Positions 1-7,941 of a DNA stretch of 64,000 nt are shown here, one piece after another. The first letter of the stretch is position 1, and the number at the start of each line of letters is the position of its first letter. The notes beneath the pieces are model-generated. The model saw nothing but the letters and a program-made list of their open reading frames with translations. It was not told where the DNA came from and searched no databases. Both the position numbers and the translations under genes were made by a program. Source of the stretch: Paraburkholderia sp. BL23I1N1 (GTDB lineage Bacteria; Pseudomonadota; Gammaproteobacteria; Burkholderiales; Burkholderiaceae); contig NZ_RAPV01000002.1 in the NCBI RefSeq assembly GCF_003610295.1, positions 1,178,001 through 1,242,000 on the forward strand, in the 5' to 3' direction.

Positions 1-95
1 GCATGGCCTCAGTGTCGTGACTCCCTCGGCACAGCGTGACGGAGACCAGAAATGAATCCCCTTATTGACTATCAGACAAGTGAGAGCGGAACGTA

Positions 96-1925
96 ATGAA
101 CAAGAACCGATTTAAGTTGGTTTGGAATCGCCGATTTGGCGCGCTGGTCGCGGCAGCCGAGACGCAGCGCGGCGTACAGGGTGAAGCAGGGCAAGCGGAA
201 ATGGGGCAGGTCGGTCGTCCCCTGAGGTCGAAAGTAGCACTCGCTGTGCTCACGGCGCTCACGCTCTCGGCTGGATATGCATATGCAGATAACCTGGCAG
301 TTGGCGGTGAGATCGGCGGGACGACTGCAACGATTGGGGGAGCTACGGCTCCGTCCGCGAGTACAGGCGGGACCCTTCCCGCTGTAGCCGGTGACGCGAA
401 CAACACGAGTCAGAATACAGCGGTCGGGATCAATGTCGCCGCAAATGGCGGAGCCGCAACCGCGCTGGGTGATACGGTAACTGCAAGCGGCCAGAATGCC
501 ACGGCCGTTGGCGCTAATTCGGTCGCAAGCGGAAATAACGCCGTGGCATATGGCGGTGGCGCGAGTGCGGTCGGATCGGGCGCGACCGCCTTGGGCGCAC
601 AAGCATCGGTCACTGGAGCAAATTCAACCGCGCTAGGTAATCACGCTTCTGCAACTGGTAACGGTGCATTTGCAGCAGGGGTGGGCGCAGTCGCAAACGG
701 TGGTGCATCCTATAACTCCGCAATTGCGATTGGAGCAAACGCTACTGCAACGTCGACTACGCCTGCCTCGCCGATCGCGATCGGCCCGGGCGCCCAAGCA
801 CTAAACGGCGAAGCCGTCGCCCTCGGAAATGGCGCTTTTGCGCAGGGTAACGGCTCCGTATCCATGGGCGTGAGCGCCAACGCAGCAGTAGCGGGTACGG
901 TTGCACTGGGCGGTCTCGCACAGGCGACAGGCGCCAATTCAATTGCGATCGGTAACGCAGCCGCGGCTTCGACCGCTGATTCGACGGCGCTCGGTTCCGG
1001 CGCGGTCACGCGCGCGGCAACCAACGTGAGCAGCGTCACGCTGAACGGCGTCACCTTCGGTGGCTTCGCCGGCGCGACGCCGACCGGCGTGGTGAGTTTC
1101 GGCGCGGTCGGTCAGGAGCATCAGTTGCAAAATGTCGCCGCCGGGCAGATTAGCGCAACGAGTACGGACGCAGTGAACGGCTCGCAACTTTTCTCGATTG
1201 CTTCACAAGTCTCGGCTCTGTCGACCAAGGTGAGCACAGTGGCCGCGACAGTCGACACGATCTCGACAAGCGGCGCGAACGGCACGGTTGCAGACCCGAC
1301 TGATACGGCGGTAGGTAAAAATACGGTCGTGTCAGTATCGAACGGAACCGCCGTGGGCAGCGGTTCGAACGTTTCGGGTCAAGACGGAACGGCAATCGGC
1401 ACGAACGCGACAGTCACCGCCGCGCGTGCAACCGCCATTGGCACGAATTCCAAAGTCACGGGCACGGACTCGACCGCCATCGGCACCAGCAGCCAGGCCA
1501 CCGCGAACAATTCGGTTGCCCTGGGTGCAAATTCAGTTGCAGACCGGGACAACACGGTTTCTGTTGGTGCGCCGGGCGCTGAGCGTCAGATTACCAACGT
1601 TGCAGACGGTACGGCTCCGACTGATGTCGTCAATGTGCGACAGTTGAATGGCGCAATCAACAGCGTTCGCGATGACATGCAGAAATATCGCCGTGACGCG
1701 AGCGCGGGTACAGCATCCGCAATCGCCATGGCGAACTTGCCGCAAGCGGTGTTGCCGGGTGAGAAGGTTGTAGCACTCGCGGCCGGCAACTACGGCGGGC
1801 AGTCCGCGATGGCTGTGGGTCTCTCGGTCGCGACGCAAAAGTGGATGGTCAAAGGCTCGGTCACGACGGGCGTTTCCGGCCACGGGTCCGTGGGTGCTGG
1901 CGCAGGCGTTGGCTACCGCTGGTAA
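96..1925 (+). CDS. YadA-like trimeric autotransporter adhesin
   Basis: Surface adhesin of the type Vc secretion family (609 aa). The N-terminus is an ESPR-type extended signal region (starts MNKNRFKLVWN) followed by a hydrophobic core and a likely cleavage after AYA near residue 65. Residues about 105-330 and 400-495 are YadA-head repeats, with recurring A(T/V)A(L/V/I)G and NS(T/V)A(L/I)G units that build a left-handed beta-roll. Two neck motifs (NV...DAVN.SQL and NV...DVVNVRQL) lie near residues 344-365 and 500-518. A short coiled-coil segment leads into the C-terminal YadA anchor (about 540-609), which ends in the aromatic GYRW expected for BamA recognition. The protein is short for the family, with little stalk. 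The ATG at 96 starts a complete ESPR. Translocation and adhesion are inferred from the family. Confidence 0.93.
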   Translation: MNKNRFKLVWNRRFGALVAAAETQRGVQGEAGQAEMGQVGRPLRSKVALAVLTALTLSAGYAYADNLAVGGEIGGTTATIGGATAPSASTGGTLPAVAGDANNTSQNTAVGINVAANGGAATALGDTVTASGQNATAVGANSVASGNNAVAYGGGASAVGSGATALGAQASVTGANSTALGNHASATGNGAFAAGVGAVANGGASYNSAIAIGANATATSTTPASPIAIGPGAQALNGEAVALGNGAFAQGNGSVSMGVSANAAVAGTVALGGLAQATGANSIAIGNAAAASTADSTALGSGAVTRAATNVSSVTLNGVTFGGFAGATPTGVVSFGAVGQEHQLQNVAAGQISATSTDAVNGSQLFSIASQVSALSTKVSTVAATVDTISTSGANGTVADPTDTAVGKNTVVSVSNGTAVGSGSNVSGQDGTAIGTNATVTAARATAIGTNSKVTGTDSTAIGTSSQATANNSVALGANSVADRDNTVSVGAPGAERQITNVADGTAPTDVVNVRQLNGAINSVRDDMQKYRRDASAGTASAIAMANLPQAVLPGEKVVALAAGNYGGQSAMAVGLSVATQKWMVKGSVTTGVSGHGSVGAGAGVGYRW

Positions 1926-2074
1926 GTAACCTGGGTGTGTCCCGCTGCTCGCACTTGTGCTGCAGCAGCGGGCAGACATGGAAGAAATAGAAGTGTCTGG
2001 CAAGACGGCCTGCCGAACCGATTCCCATTTCATTTGGATGAATCGGATTGCACTTTTTTAATACGTGTCGCTAC

Positions 2075-2245
2075 ATGAAGTTGACTTTAAAAAATAGAGA
2101 AAAAATTACAGATATCCTGAAAGAGATGTCAGGAAATCCTGACCTACTTTCGGAGTGGCCAATAGTTAATGGAATCTATTTGTTAGATCCCGCAATACCC
2201 GGATGTCGTCAGAAGCTTTTTGTAGACAAATTAAAATACCTATGA
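2075..2245 (+). CDS. Small AT-rich hypothetical ORF (56 aa)
   Basis: A 56-aa reading frame from ATG 2075, extendable to a TTG at 2048. It is charged (KNREK, KLKYL ends) and has no recognisable domain. Its base composition is clearly more AT-rich than the adhesin upstream or the genome average here, which points to foreign origin or a remnant. There is no good Shine-Dalgarno before the ATG. It lies 150 bp after the adhesin and just before the IS630 end, so it could be a relic of the DNA into which the IS landed. Whether it is expressed is unclear. Confidence 0.35.
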   Translation: MKLTLKNREKITDILKEMSGNPDLLSEWPIVNGIYLLDPAIPGCRQKLFVDKLKYL

Positions 2246-2249
2246 GAAA

Positions 2250-2278
2250 GCCCCCGCGGGCACTCATCTTTCTTTTTA
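2250..2278 (+). terminator. Possible weak intrinsic terminator
   Basis: A 4-bp GCCC/GGGC stem (2250-2261) follows the stop codon of the small ORF and is succeeded by a T-rich run (2268-2278). The stem is short, so the call is tentative. Confidence 0.3.
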
Positions 2279-2286
2279 TTAAGTGT

Positions 2287-2431
2287 TCACGAAAATCTGA
2301 TTTGAAAATCTGAGCCGAATCCGTCGAGCAGTTTTTTGACCTCGGCATCGATGGTTTCCTTGGTCCAGGTGACGAAGCCGCGCCAGTGATACTTGGCGTG
2401 CTTCCAGAGGATTTCGATGAGATTCAGTTCG
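2287..2431 (-). pseudogene. IS630 transposase, C-terminal exon
   Basis: Encodes the end of the IS630 transposase: TELNLIEILWKHAKYHW, the segment containing the last catalytic acidic residue of the DDE triad, then a short tail and a stop at 2287. The reading frame entering from 2432 upward is group II intron sequence, so this piece is the 3' exon of the gene beginning at 4849. It is not translated alone. If the intron splices only from plus-strand RNA, the transposase on the minus strand cannot be rescued by splicing. Confidence 0.85.
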
Positions 2432-2939
2432 GTAGCGCCAGGCGAAGCCTGGGATTGGAGGAAGTGTGTATTGCGGAAACCAGTCATTGGAATCCAGAGG
2501 GTTCGACTCCCTCCCGGTAAAGGCTAGCCACCAGCCGGAAGCGAGCCTTGCATGCGAGTGCGGTGACGCACTACTTGAAGCGTAGGCAGCAGGTACCGAA
2601 GCCATGTGATTGAGCCTCGAGATAATCAACTGTTGGTGTCTTCACTTTCCGAACACTGGGGACAGCACTGTGCGAGCCGTAATGGTGAGGCTCGCCAGAC
2701 CGACCGGGGTCCGAGAGCAGGGCAAAGGTGCGAGGATGGATTCCCCAGGAACCTGGGAGGTCCTGTGTTCGACCGATCTTGTAGGGCCCTGAGGCACGGG
2801 GCGATATAAACCGGGCCACACCTTGCGGGGCTCTCCGCCGCAAGGAGCAAAACGAGGAGAGGAAGGATTGGAGCGAGCAAGCGAATCCATAAGCGACCTC
2901 GTATTCGGCACAGGAAGTCTTAGCGCCTTCATAGTACTG

Positions 2940-4349
2940 ATGACGCCGGGGAACGCCGCTCGGGCGGACCCGGTCGAGGAAAGGGAGGCGTCGTTGTACA
3001 GAATCGTTCATGAGAAACACGGAGGAACATTGAAGCCTGAAAGCGTGTCAACGAAACAGGAACGAATAGCCGAGCTGGCGAGAAACAACCCGGCGATGAC
3101 ATTGACCACCTTGGCCCATCACATCGACTATGAATGGGTCAGGTATGCATACGACTGCACGCGCAAGGATGGCGCGGTGGGAGTCGACGGTCAGACCGGA
3201 GAAGATTACGCTGCCAATCTGGAGCAGAATCTGACCAGCCTGATCGACCGGCTCAAATCGGGCAGCTACCGTGCGCCGCCGGTTCGCCGTCATTACATCG
3301 ACAAGGCAGATGGCAGCGGTCAACGCGGTCTTGGAATTCCTTCTTTTGAGGACAAGGTGGCACAGCGTGCCATCGTTCTGCTGATGGAGCCGGTCTATGA
3401 GATCGACTTTAGCGACAGTTCCTTCGGCTACCGCCGTGGACGCAGCGCGCACGACGCGCTGCAAGCGATCAGAAGCGGGATCACCAAGAATGGTGGGCGA
3501 TGGGTGTTAGATGTGGATGTTCGGAAATTCTTCGACAGCATCTCGCACGCAAAACTGAGGGAGTTTTTAGCCCGACGGGTCACTGACGGGATAGTCAGAA
3601 GGCTGATCGATAAGTGGTTGAAGGCGGGTGTAATGGAAGGTGGACAGTTGTCCTTTTCCGAAACGGGCGCGCCTCAAGGCGGTGTTGCTTCCCCATTGTT
3701 ATCCAATGTATTCCTGCACTATGTGCTCGACGAATGGTTCAGCAATGAGGTGCAGCCACGCTTGAGAGGGCCGAGCACGCTGGTGCGTTTCGCGGATGAC
3801 TTTGTCATGCTATTTGCATATAAGGATGACGCGCAGCGAGTGCTGGAGGTGCTGGGTAAGCGGCTTGGGAAATACGGGCTGGAGCTTCACCCGGACAAGA
3901 CCGCCATGGTCGATTTCCGCTACAGGCCGAAGTCTGCGAAGGAAGAGGACGATAAGGCGCTAGCGACGAGTTTTAACTTCCTCGGGTTCACGCATGTCTG
4001 GGTGAAATCGAGGAAGGGAGGGCCGATGCCAGGGCAACTGACGGCCAAGGATCGCTTGGCTCGCGCCCTGAAGGAGATCAACCAGCAGTGTCGCGCCATG
4101 CGGCACTGGCCGATCAGGGATCAGCATCAGAAGCTCGGCAGGATGCTCAAGGGGCATTACGCCTACTTTGGCATCAGCGGTAACGCCAAGCGCATCGGGA
4201 GGCTAAGATATTTCGCCGCCCACTGTTGGCGCAAGTGGCTATCGAGCAGATCGTCCAAAAGCACCATTCCATGGGCCGCATTCAAAGAGATACTCACGAG
4301 GTTTCCCTTGCCACCCGCTCGAATTGTGCACTGCTATACCCATAAATAA
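2940..4349 (+). CDS. ltrA: Group II intron reverse transcriptase/maturase
   Basis: Intron-encoded protein of about 469 aa that would assist splicing and copy intron RNA at the target. RT blocks are visible in order: RRHYIDK and GLGIPSFEDKVAQRAI, then the SFGYRRGRSAHDAL block, DVDVRKFFDSI (first catalytic Asp), PQGGVASPLLSN, and FADDFVML (FADD variant of the YADD active site). LGF and the maturase X domain follow (LKGHYAYFGISGN..., FPLPPARIVH). The ATG at 2940 gives the usual family length; an in-frame upstream ATG at 2823 would translate structured intron RNA and is less likely. No endonuclease domain follows the X domain. Confidence 0.88.
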   Translation: MTPGNAARADPVEEREASLYRIVHEKHGGTLKPESVSTKQERIAELARNNPAMTLTTLAHHIDYEWVRYAYDCTRKDGAVGVDGQTGEDYAANLEQNLTSLIDRLKSGSYRAPPVRRHYIDKADGSGQRGLGIPSFEDKVAQRAIVLLMEPVYEIDFSDSSFGYRRGRSAHDALQAIRSGITKNGGRWVLDVDVRKFFDSISHAKLREFLARRVTDGIVRRLIDKWLKAGVMEGGQLSFSETGAPQGGVASPLLSNVFLHYVLDEWFSNEVQPRLRGPSTLVRFADDFVMLFAYKDDAQRVLEVLGKRLGKYGLELHPDKTAMVDFRYRPKSAKEEDDKALATSFNFLGFTHVWVKSRKGGPMPGQLTAKDRLARALKEINQQCRAMRHWPIRDQHQKLGRMLKGHYAYFGISGNAKRIGRLRYFAAHCWRKWLSSRSSKSTIPWAAFKEILTRFPLPPARIVHCYTHK

Positions 4350-4366
4350 GTGAGCGAATCTGTGCA

Positions 4367-4442
4367 ATGAAGAACCGGATGCCTTAATTGGGCTCGTCCG
4401 GATCTGTGAGGGATGGGGGCGGTAACGTCCCCGTCTACTCGG
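4367..4442 (+). ncRNA. Group II intron domains V and VI
   Basis: Immediately downstream of the maturase stop. The CCGGAT...GTCCGGAT stem with a short internal loop (about 4373-4403) matches the compact domain V hairpin. The following hairpin, with GGATGGGGGCGG opposite CCCCGTC and ending near 4440, fits domain VI, which supplies the branch-point A. The 3' intron border lies between 4437 and 4443. Confidence 0.75.
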
Positions 4443-4443
4443 A

Positions 4444-4849
4444 GGCTGTAGGGCGGCAGATAGAACAGCACCATGCGATGTTCGAGAAACCATCGGTCGA
4501 TTGTTTCCTGATCGATGTTGTGATGGATCGAGGCGTTGTCGAGCACCACTACGGTCGTCAGACCGGGCGTGCTTTTCCGCGCGATCTGCTCAAGGAATTG
4601 CACGACATCGGGGCGTTTGATCGTGGTCTTGCTGGTGTGATACGTCAGCAGGTTGGCGCCGAAATCCAGTGCACCAAGGACGGAGCGTTTGCAGTGCGGT
4701 TGCGGGAACACACGATGCGGTTCGCCGATGGGCGACCAGCCGCGCTGCACCGGGGGCGAAGCACTGAACCCCGATTGATCGAAGTAGAACAGCTGGCACG
4801 CACCGTCGAGTGCGGCCTGCTGTAGCTTCGCGAGGGTGGAGGCCTTCAC
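4444..4849 (-). pseudogene. IS630 transposase, ORF B (intron-interrupted)
   Basis: Catalytic half of the IS630 transposase. It carries FYFDQSGFS (first catalytic Asp), LVVLDNASIHHN-like VVVLDNASIHHN (second catalytic Asp) and FYLPPYS just before the intron junction. The protein then runs into intron sequence and stops at 4334. It overlaps the end of ORF A by 4 nt in another frame. The A-rich slippery run in ORF A suggests the two are joined by ribosomal frameshifting, as known for part of the IS630 family. The interruption makes this copy inactive unless supplied in trans. Confidence 0.85.
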
Positions 4850-5307
4850 GGCGAACTCCTCGGGGTTACGCTTTTTTTGAGCGAATAGCGACCACGCTTG
4901 TAGGAAAACCCCGCTCGTTTGAGCGCAGTCGACAAGGTATCCAGGCGGCAGGGAAACTGCACACCATGAGCTTCTTCAACGCGCTGCGCAATCTGTCTGA
5001 GCGTCATCAATTCGACGCTGGCCGCCTCGATGGCGGTGGCGATCATGGCTTCAGACAACGAACGGGGACGTCCGCCTTTATGACCGACCAGCAGCCCACA
5101 TATGCCGGATTCCCGCCACGCGCGCGCCCAGTTGTAGACCGACTGCCCGCTCACGCTGAGCTGCGCAGCCACTTCAGTCAGTTTGATCTTGCGGCCGAGC
5201 ATCATCACGCCCGCGGCCCGGATGCGCATGTCGCGATGCTGGTGGTTCAACGACATCTGTCGCAAGGTCTTTTCCTCGGCTTCGCTCAGCTCTACAACAC
5301 ACTTCAT
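4846..5307 (-). CDS. IS630 transposase, ORF A (DNA-binding part)
   Basis: N-terminal 153 aa of an IS630-family transposase. It carries a helix-turn-helix (IKLTEVAAQLSVSGQSVYNWARAW) and a second winged-helix-like segment (TLRQIAQRVEEAHGVQFPCRLDTLSTALKRAGFSYKRGRYSLKK). The frame ends KKSVTPRSSP after a run of seven A residues (4872-4878 on the plus strand as T). This is where translation would shift into ORF B. The ATG at 5307 is the natural start. Confidence 0.85.
   Translation of the reverse strand: MKCVVELSEAEEKTLRQMSLNHQHRDMRIRAAGVMMLGRKIKLTEVAAQLSVSGQSVYNWARAWRESGICGLLVGHKGGRPRSLSEAMIATAIEAASVELMTLRQIAQRVEEAHGVQFPCRLDTLSTALKRAGFSYKRGRYSLKKSVTPRSSP
4872..4878 (-). other. Putative programmed frameshift site (A7)
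   Basis: Seven consecutive A on the coding (minus) strand, immediately before ORF A terminates and ORF B opens. Such runs are the usual slippery sites in two-frame IS630 transposases. Confidence 0.6.
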
Positions 5308-5570
5308 CTGGACTCCGGCGCAATGGGTTCGCCGAAGTTAACAAAATTCAAACGCGTTTACCAGCAACACTTACATGACTCAAATAAAGGGAGCTACCGC
5401 ATTCCATGCGAATAGGTCGGCGGCCTTCGTCTCACATAGTGCTCAATGCGTTGCGAGAAAGAAAAAAACATTGCGTGTGGCGGACGCAAGATTAGTTGTC
5501 GTGCCACGAGCCGAGGAAGCGTTGCAAAAGGCTACGGAGGGGGAGTAACGATGAGTATCCCAGTCGGAAC

Positions 5571-5838
5571 GGTTCTGTCGCGGTAAGGCGATTTGGGCAA
5601 ACGATATCGATATGATAAGGATTGCTTACATTACCAGCGAGTAGAATTGCCGGGCGGCCGATGGCTTGAGTTTGCGTGCGTCTTTCATCTGCCCTTCGGC
5701 GATCATATGCATGAGTTCGATGCCACTCAACAAGATGCGGGCACAACGAAAATCATGGAATCCCAACATGGGCCGGGTACGGCGCTTGATCGCCCGATGG
5801 TCTTGTTCCACGATATTGTTCAGATACTTGGCCTGGCG
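5571..5838 (-). mobile_element. Right half of a split IS26-like (IS6-family) element
   Basis: Begins with GGTTCTGTCGC at 5571, matching the GGTTCTGTTGC end found at 25199. It contains the transposase C-terminus and stops exactly at the 8 bp GCCTGGCG (5831-5838) next to IS6 copy 1. The matching left half is at 25199-25757. The two halves minus the duplicated 8 bp total 819 bp, a normal length for the IS26 group. Confidence 0.88.
5626..5838 (-). pseudogene. IS26-like transposase, C-terminal fragment
   Basis: Reads RQAKYLNNIVEQDHRAIK... from 5838 down to a stop at 5626, the last part of an IS6-family DDE transposase including the final catalytic Glu (EQDH). The first codons (CGC CAG GC) are the same 8 bp that end the N-terminal fragment at 25750-25757. 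The two fragments fuse in frame into a 233-aa protein with no missing or extra residue. No start codon of its own is expected. Confidence 0.9.
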
Positions 5839-6679
5839 GGCTCTGGTGCAAATGGCTGGTCAGGCCGAGATTTTTCCAATAGATATGGATACCTTATCGA
5901 TTGAACAGGACAGCATTCCAGACAGCGAGCGCAGCTGTATCTTTAAGCCCGAGCATGGAGAAGTTGAACTGACCCTCGCGAATGCGATGCATCAATTCGA
6001 TGCCTGAAATCGTGGTCACGGCATTCCTGAATCGTTTGAAACCGAGCATCACGTTCGTTCTGGACTTGATGTTTCGATGGTCCTGCTCGATCAGATTGTT
6101 CAGGTATTTCGAGGACCGGATATTCGTGTCCTCAGGCAGCAGGCCATCGGCCTTCATCTCGCGCACGGCGCGGTGCGAGGCGGCATACCCATCGAGCGTG
6201 ATCGTCTCCGGCGGCTGGCCCTGATGTTTGATTGCCTTGCTGAAAAAGGCTTTGGCCGCGGCCACGTCGCGCTTCGCTCTGAGCATGAAGTCTACCGTCT
6301 GGCCGGCTCGATCTACTGCACGGTACAGATAAACCCATTTGCCACGAACCTTCAGGTAGGTTTCGTCAACACGCCATGACGGTCCTGTGGGTATGCCAAA
6401 ACGATTCCAACGCTTGACGAACTCCGGCGTGAAGCGCTTCACCCAACGCATGATCGTGGTGTGCACCAGCGACAAACCGCGCTCGGCCATCATCTCGACG
6501 ATATCGCGCAGGCTGAGCTTGTAGCGAAGGTACCAGCGCACGCAGAGAATGATGACCTCCCGATCAAAATGCCGCCCATCAAACAACGCCTCCAGGCCTT
6601 TGCGCTTGCTCATCACCGACCACCAGATTGTTAGGCTGGATACTTTAACCGATTCGCCGAGCCTATTTGCACCAGAACC
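5839..6679 (-). mobile_element. IS6-family element, copy 1
   Basis: An 841-bp element. Its ends are GGCTCTGGTGCAAAT (right, 5839) and, inverted, GGTTCTGGTGCAAAT (left, ending at 6679). It carries one transposase gene. Its right end is flanked by GCCTGGCG, and the left flank AAAATTCT does not match, so this is not a simple insertion. It is nearly identical to copy 2 (25758-28567) in opposite orientation, and I count three base differences. Confidence 0.92.
5894..6613 (-). CDS. IS6-family transposase (copy 1)
   Basis: A 239-aa DDE transposase that makes cointegrates by replicative transposition. An N-terminal HTH-like region ([29 protein letters not shown]) precedes the catalytic triad D83 (WRVDETY), D141 (TLDGYAAS) and E176 (LIEQDHR), with the 34-residue D-E spacing of the family. 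The ATG at 6613 is used because it matches copy 2 and family length; an upstream extension to 6748 would run outside the element. It differs from copy 2 at two residues near the C-terminus (REGQ versus RKGQ, LKDT versus LRDT). Confidence 0.93.
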   Translation of the reverse strand: MSKRKGLEALFDGRHFDREVIILCVRWYLRYKLSLRDIVEMMAERGLSLVHTTIMRWVKRFTPEFVKRWNRFGIPTGPSWRVDETYLKVRGKWVYLYRAVDRAGQTVDFMLRAKRDVAAAKAFFSKAIKHQGQPPETITLDGYAASHRAVREMKADGLLPEDTNIRSSKYLNNLIEQDHRNIKSRTNVMLGFKRFRNAVTTISGIELMHRIREGQFNFSMLGLKDTAALAVWNAVLFNR

Positions 6680-7436
6680 AAAATTCTGTCTGCCGCGCGG
6701 ACTCCTAGCCGCGAAGAGCGGGATGTACAAGGCGTATCCGTGGGCCAAGGTCGTAGGTCGTGAGAATTATTGGCTCTTCACCGAAGAGGCTGAACTTGAC
6801 GAGGAAATGTGCAGCATCGTCTGTGAGCACGCGTTCGTGCCGAAGCGGCCTCCGTCAAACGTGGGGATCTTTGGCCACAATCAACACCGCATTGTCGCGA
6901 ACGGCGTTGAACTGAAAAATCATCTGGTTCTTGCGGTTCCCACAGACAGGACGCCAACCCAGATCGATGCCGCCTGGCGTGATTTCCGCGCAATACTGCG
7001 GGAAGCGTTCATCGACACTGTTGGTTGCTATGCCAATGTGAGTAGCCCGGAATTTGATAACTCGCTATTCATGCGCAATTTTGATGAGCGTACCTTCCTG
7101 CTTAGTGAGACGAACCAGTATCAGAGCCGCCTGTACGGCCTGTGGATGTGGGACCTGACGCATCCTGATGAGAATGGCGACCGCCTTACGATTTCCAAGG
7201 CTTTGGATAAGTTGATGCCGGAGGCGGAGGAGCTGCTGAAGAGGTTCGTGCCCGGTGGTCAGCCCTACGACAGTTCTTCCCACAAGAATCAATACGACGA
7301 TGCCGTAGGTCAGATTGCGCCGAAACCGAGGAAGAATGCACATCTAAAGGCCCGTGATCTTGACCACTATCTCACGTTGGGTGGAGCGATCCTTGGTCCA
7401 AGAAGGCCGACAGAGACCACTCTCGTACGGCAGTGA
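6680..7436 (+). pseudogene. Unrecognised gene, 5' end removed by IS6 copy 1
   Basis: An open frame of about 250 codons runs directly out of the IS6 left end to a stop at 7434-7436, with no start of its own near the IS. The sequence has protein-like composition (for example FGHNQHRIVANGVELKNHLVLAVPTD and LYGLWMWDLTHPDENGDRLTISKALDKLMPEAEELLKRF). I do not recognise the family. Counterpart sequence is not present beside IS6 copy 2, so the 5' part was lost, not just displaced. An in-frame ATG at 6723 (GMYKAYPW) could allow translation of a shortened product. Confidence 0.6.
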
Positions 7437-7941
7437 TGTCCACCTGCAAACGCGATCTGGTGGTTCGCAGCAATGCTATTCGCCGGAACGGGACGTCATT
7501 GCCGCGAACACCGGTTCCGGCTACGCGGGTACCATCCCGTTCGCAATCAAATTCGAACTCCGGGAGCGCTTTACCTGAAGAGTTATAAGATCAAGCGGGC
7601 TCGGAAAATGCACAGGACTTTCGCTGCGATAAACCGTTGGTCTCGGTACTGCATTTGTCTCTGTTCGACCCGACGCAGACTTACGTGCCGGCGTTGGCAC
7701 GACGACCGTTTCCAATGGTTTGGCGGTCATTCGTGTAGTCGGGCCGGACTAGCTCAGGACTCCGCGCAAATCAACAAATCACGCGATACGGCCCCTGGAT
7801 CACCAGCACTTCCATGCTCTGACGGTATGGAGGCAGTCCCAATCGGTATTGGCGGAATAATGCGGGTTCGCATAACCTGAGGCCCGTTACCGAGACCGAT
7901 ATGAAACAAAAGCGACGCCGTCGCACACGCACGGAGACATC
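7437..7941. other. Non-coding gap before the MFS gene
   Basis: About 500 bp with no convincing gene. It includes a short plus-strand frame ending at 7578 (…GYAGTIPFAIKFELRERFT) that could be the tail of a lost gene, then degenerate GC-rich sequence. The MFS Shine-Dalgarno GGAGA is at 7933-7937. Confidence 0.5.

Larger units (their letters stand above)
2432..4443 (+). mobile_element. Group II intron with maturase gene
   Basis: A retroelement of about 2 kb inserted antisense to the IS630 transposase. Evidence: a 5' structured region with a GCCAGGC/GCCTGG stem at its very start (about 2437-2451), about 500 nt of non-coding RNA before the ORF, a reverse transcriptase/maturase gene, and a domain V/VI-like 3' end. 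Borders are set by re-joining the IS630 reading frame and may be off by a few bases. The first bases are GTAGCG, not the canonical GTGYG. The maturase lacks a C-terminal HNH endonuclease domain. Confidence 0.85.
2281..5345 (-). mobile_element. IS630-family element interrupted by a group II intron
   Basis: An IS630-type insertion sequence on the minus strand. Its transposase is read from 5307 to 4444, then broken by the intron (about 2432-4443), then resumes at 2431 and ends at 2287. Joining the flanks restores the usual PPYS.ELNLIE run of the third catalytic motif, so the intron insertion is the only large interruption. The outer ends are placed only approximately, because I could not identify clean terminal inverted repeats by eye. 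Confidence 0.8.

Noticed and set aside
2490..2520. tRNA T-arm-like sequence (GGGTTCGACTCCCTCCC)
   Set aside because: It lies inside the group II intron 5' region. No anticodon arm, D-arm or acceptor stem can be built around it.
7354..7578. Short frame ending GYAGTIPFAIKFELRERFT
   Set aside because: Overlaps the end of the truncated gene, has no start signal and is too short to assign. It may be the tail of a lost gene but I cannot support it.
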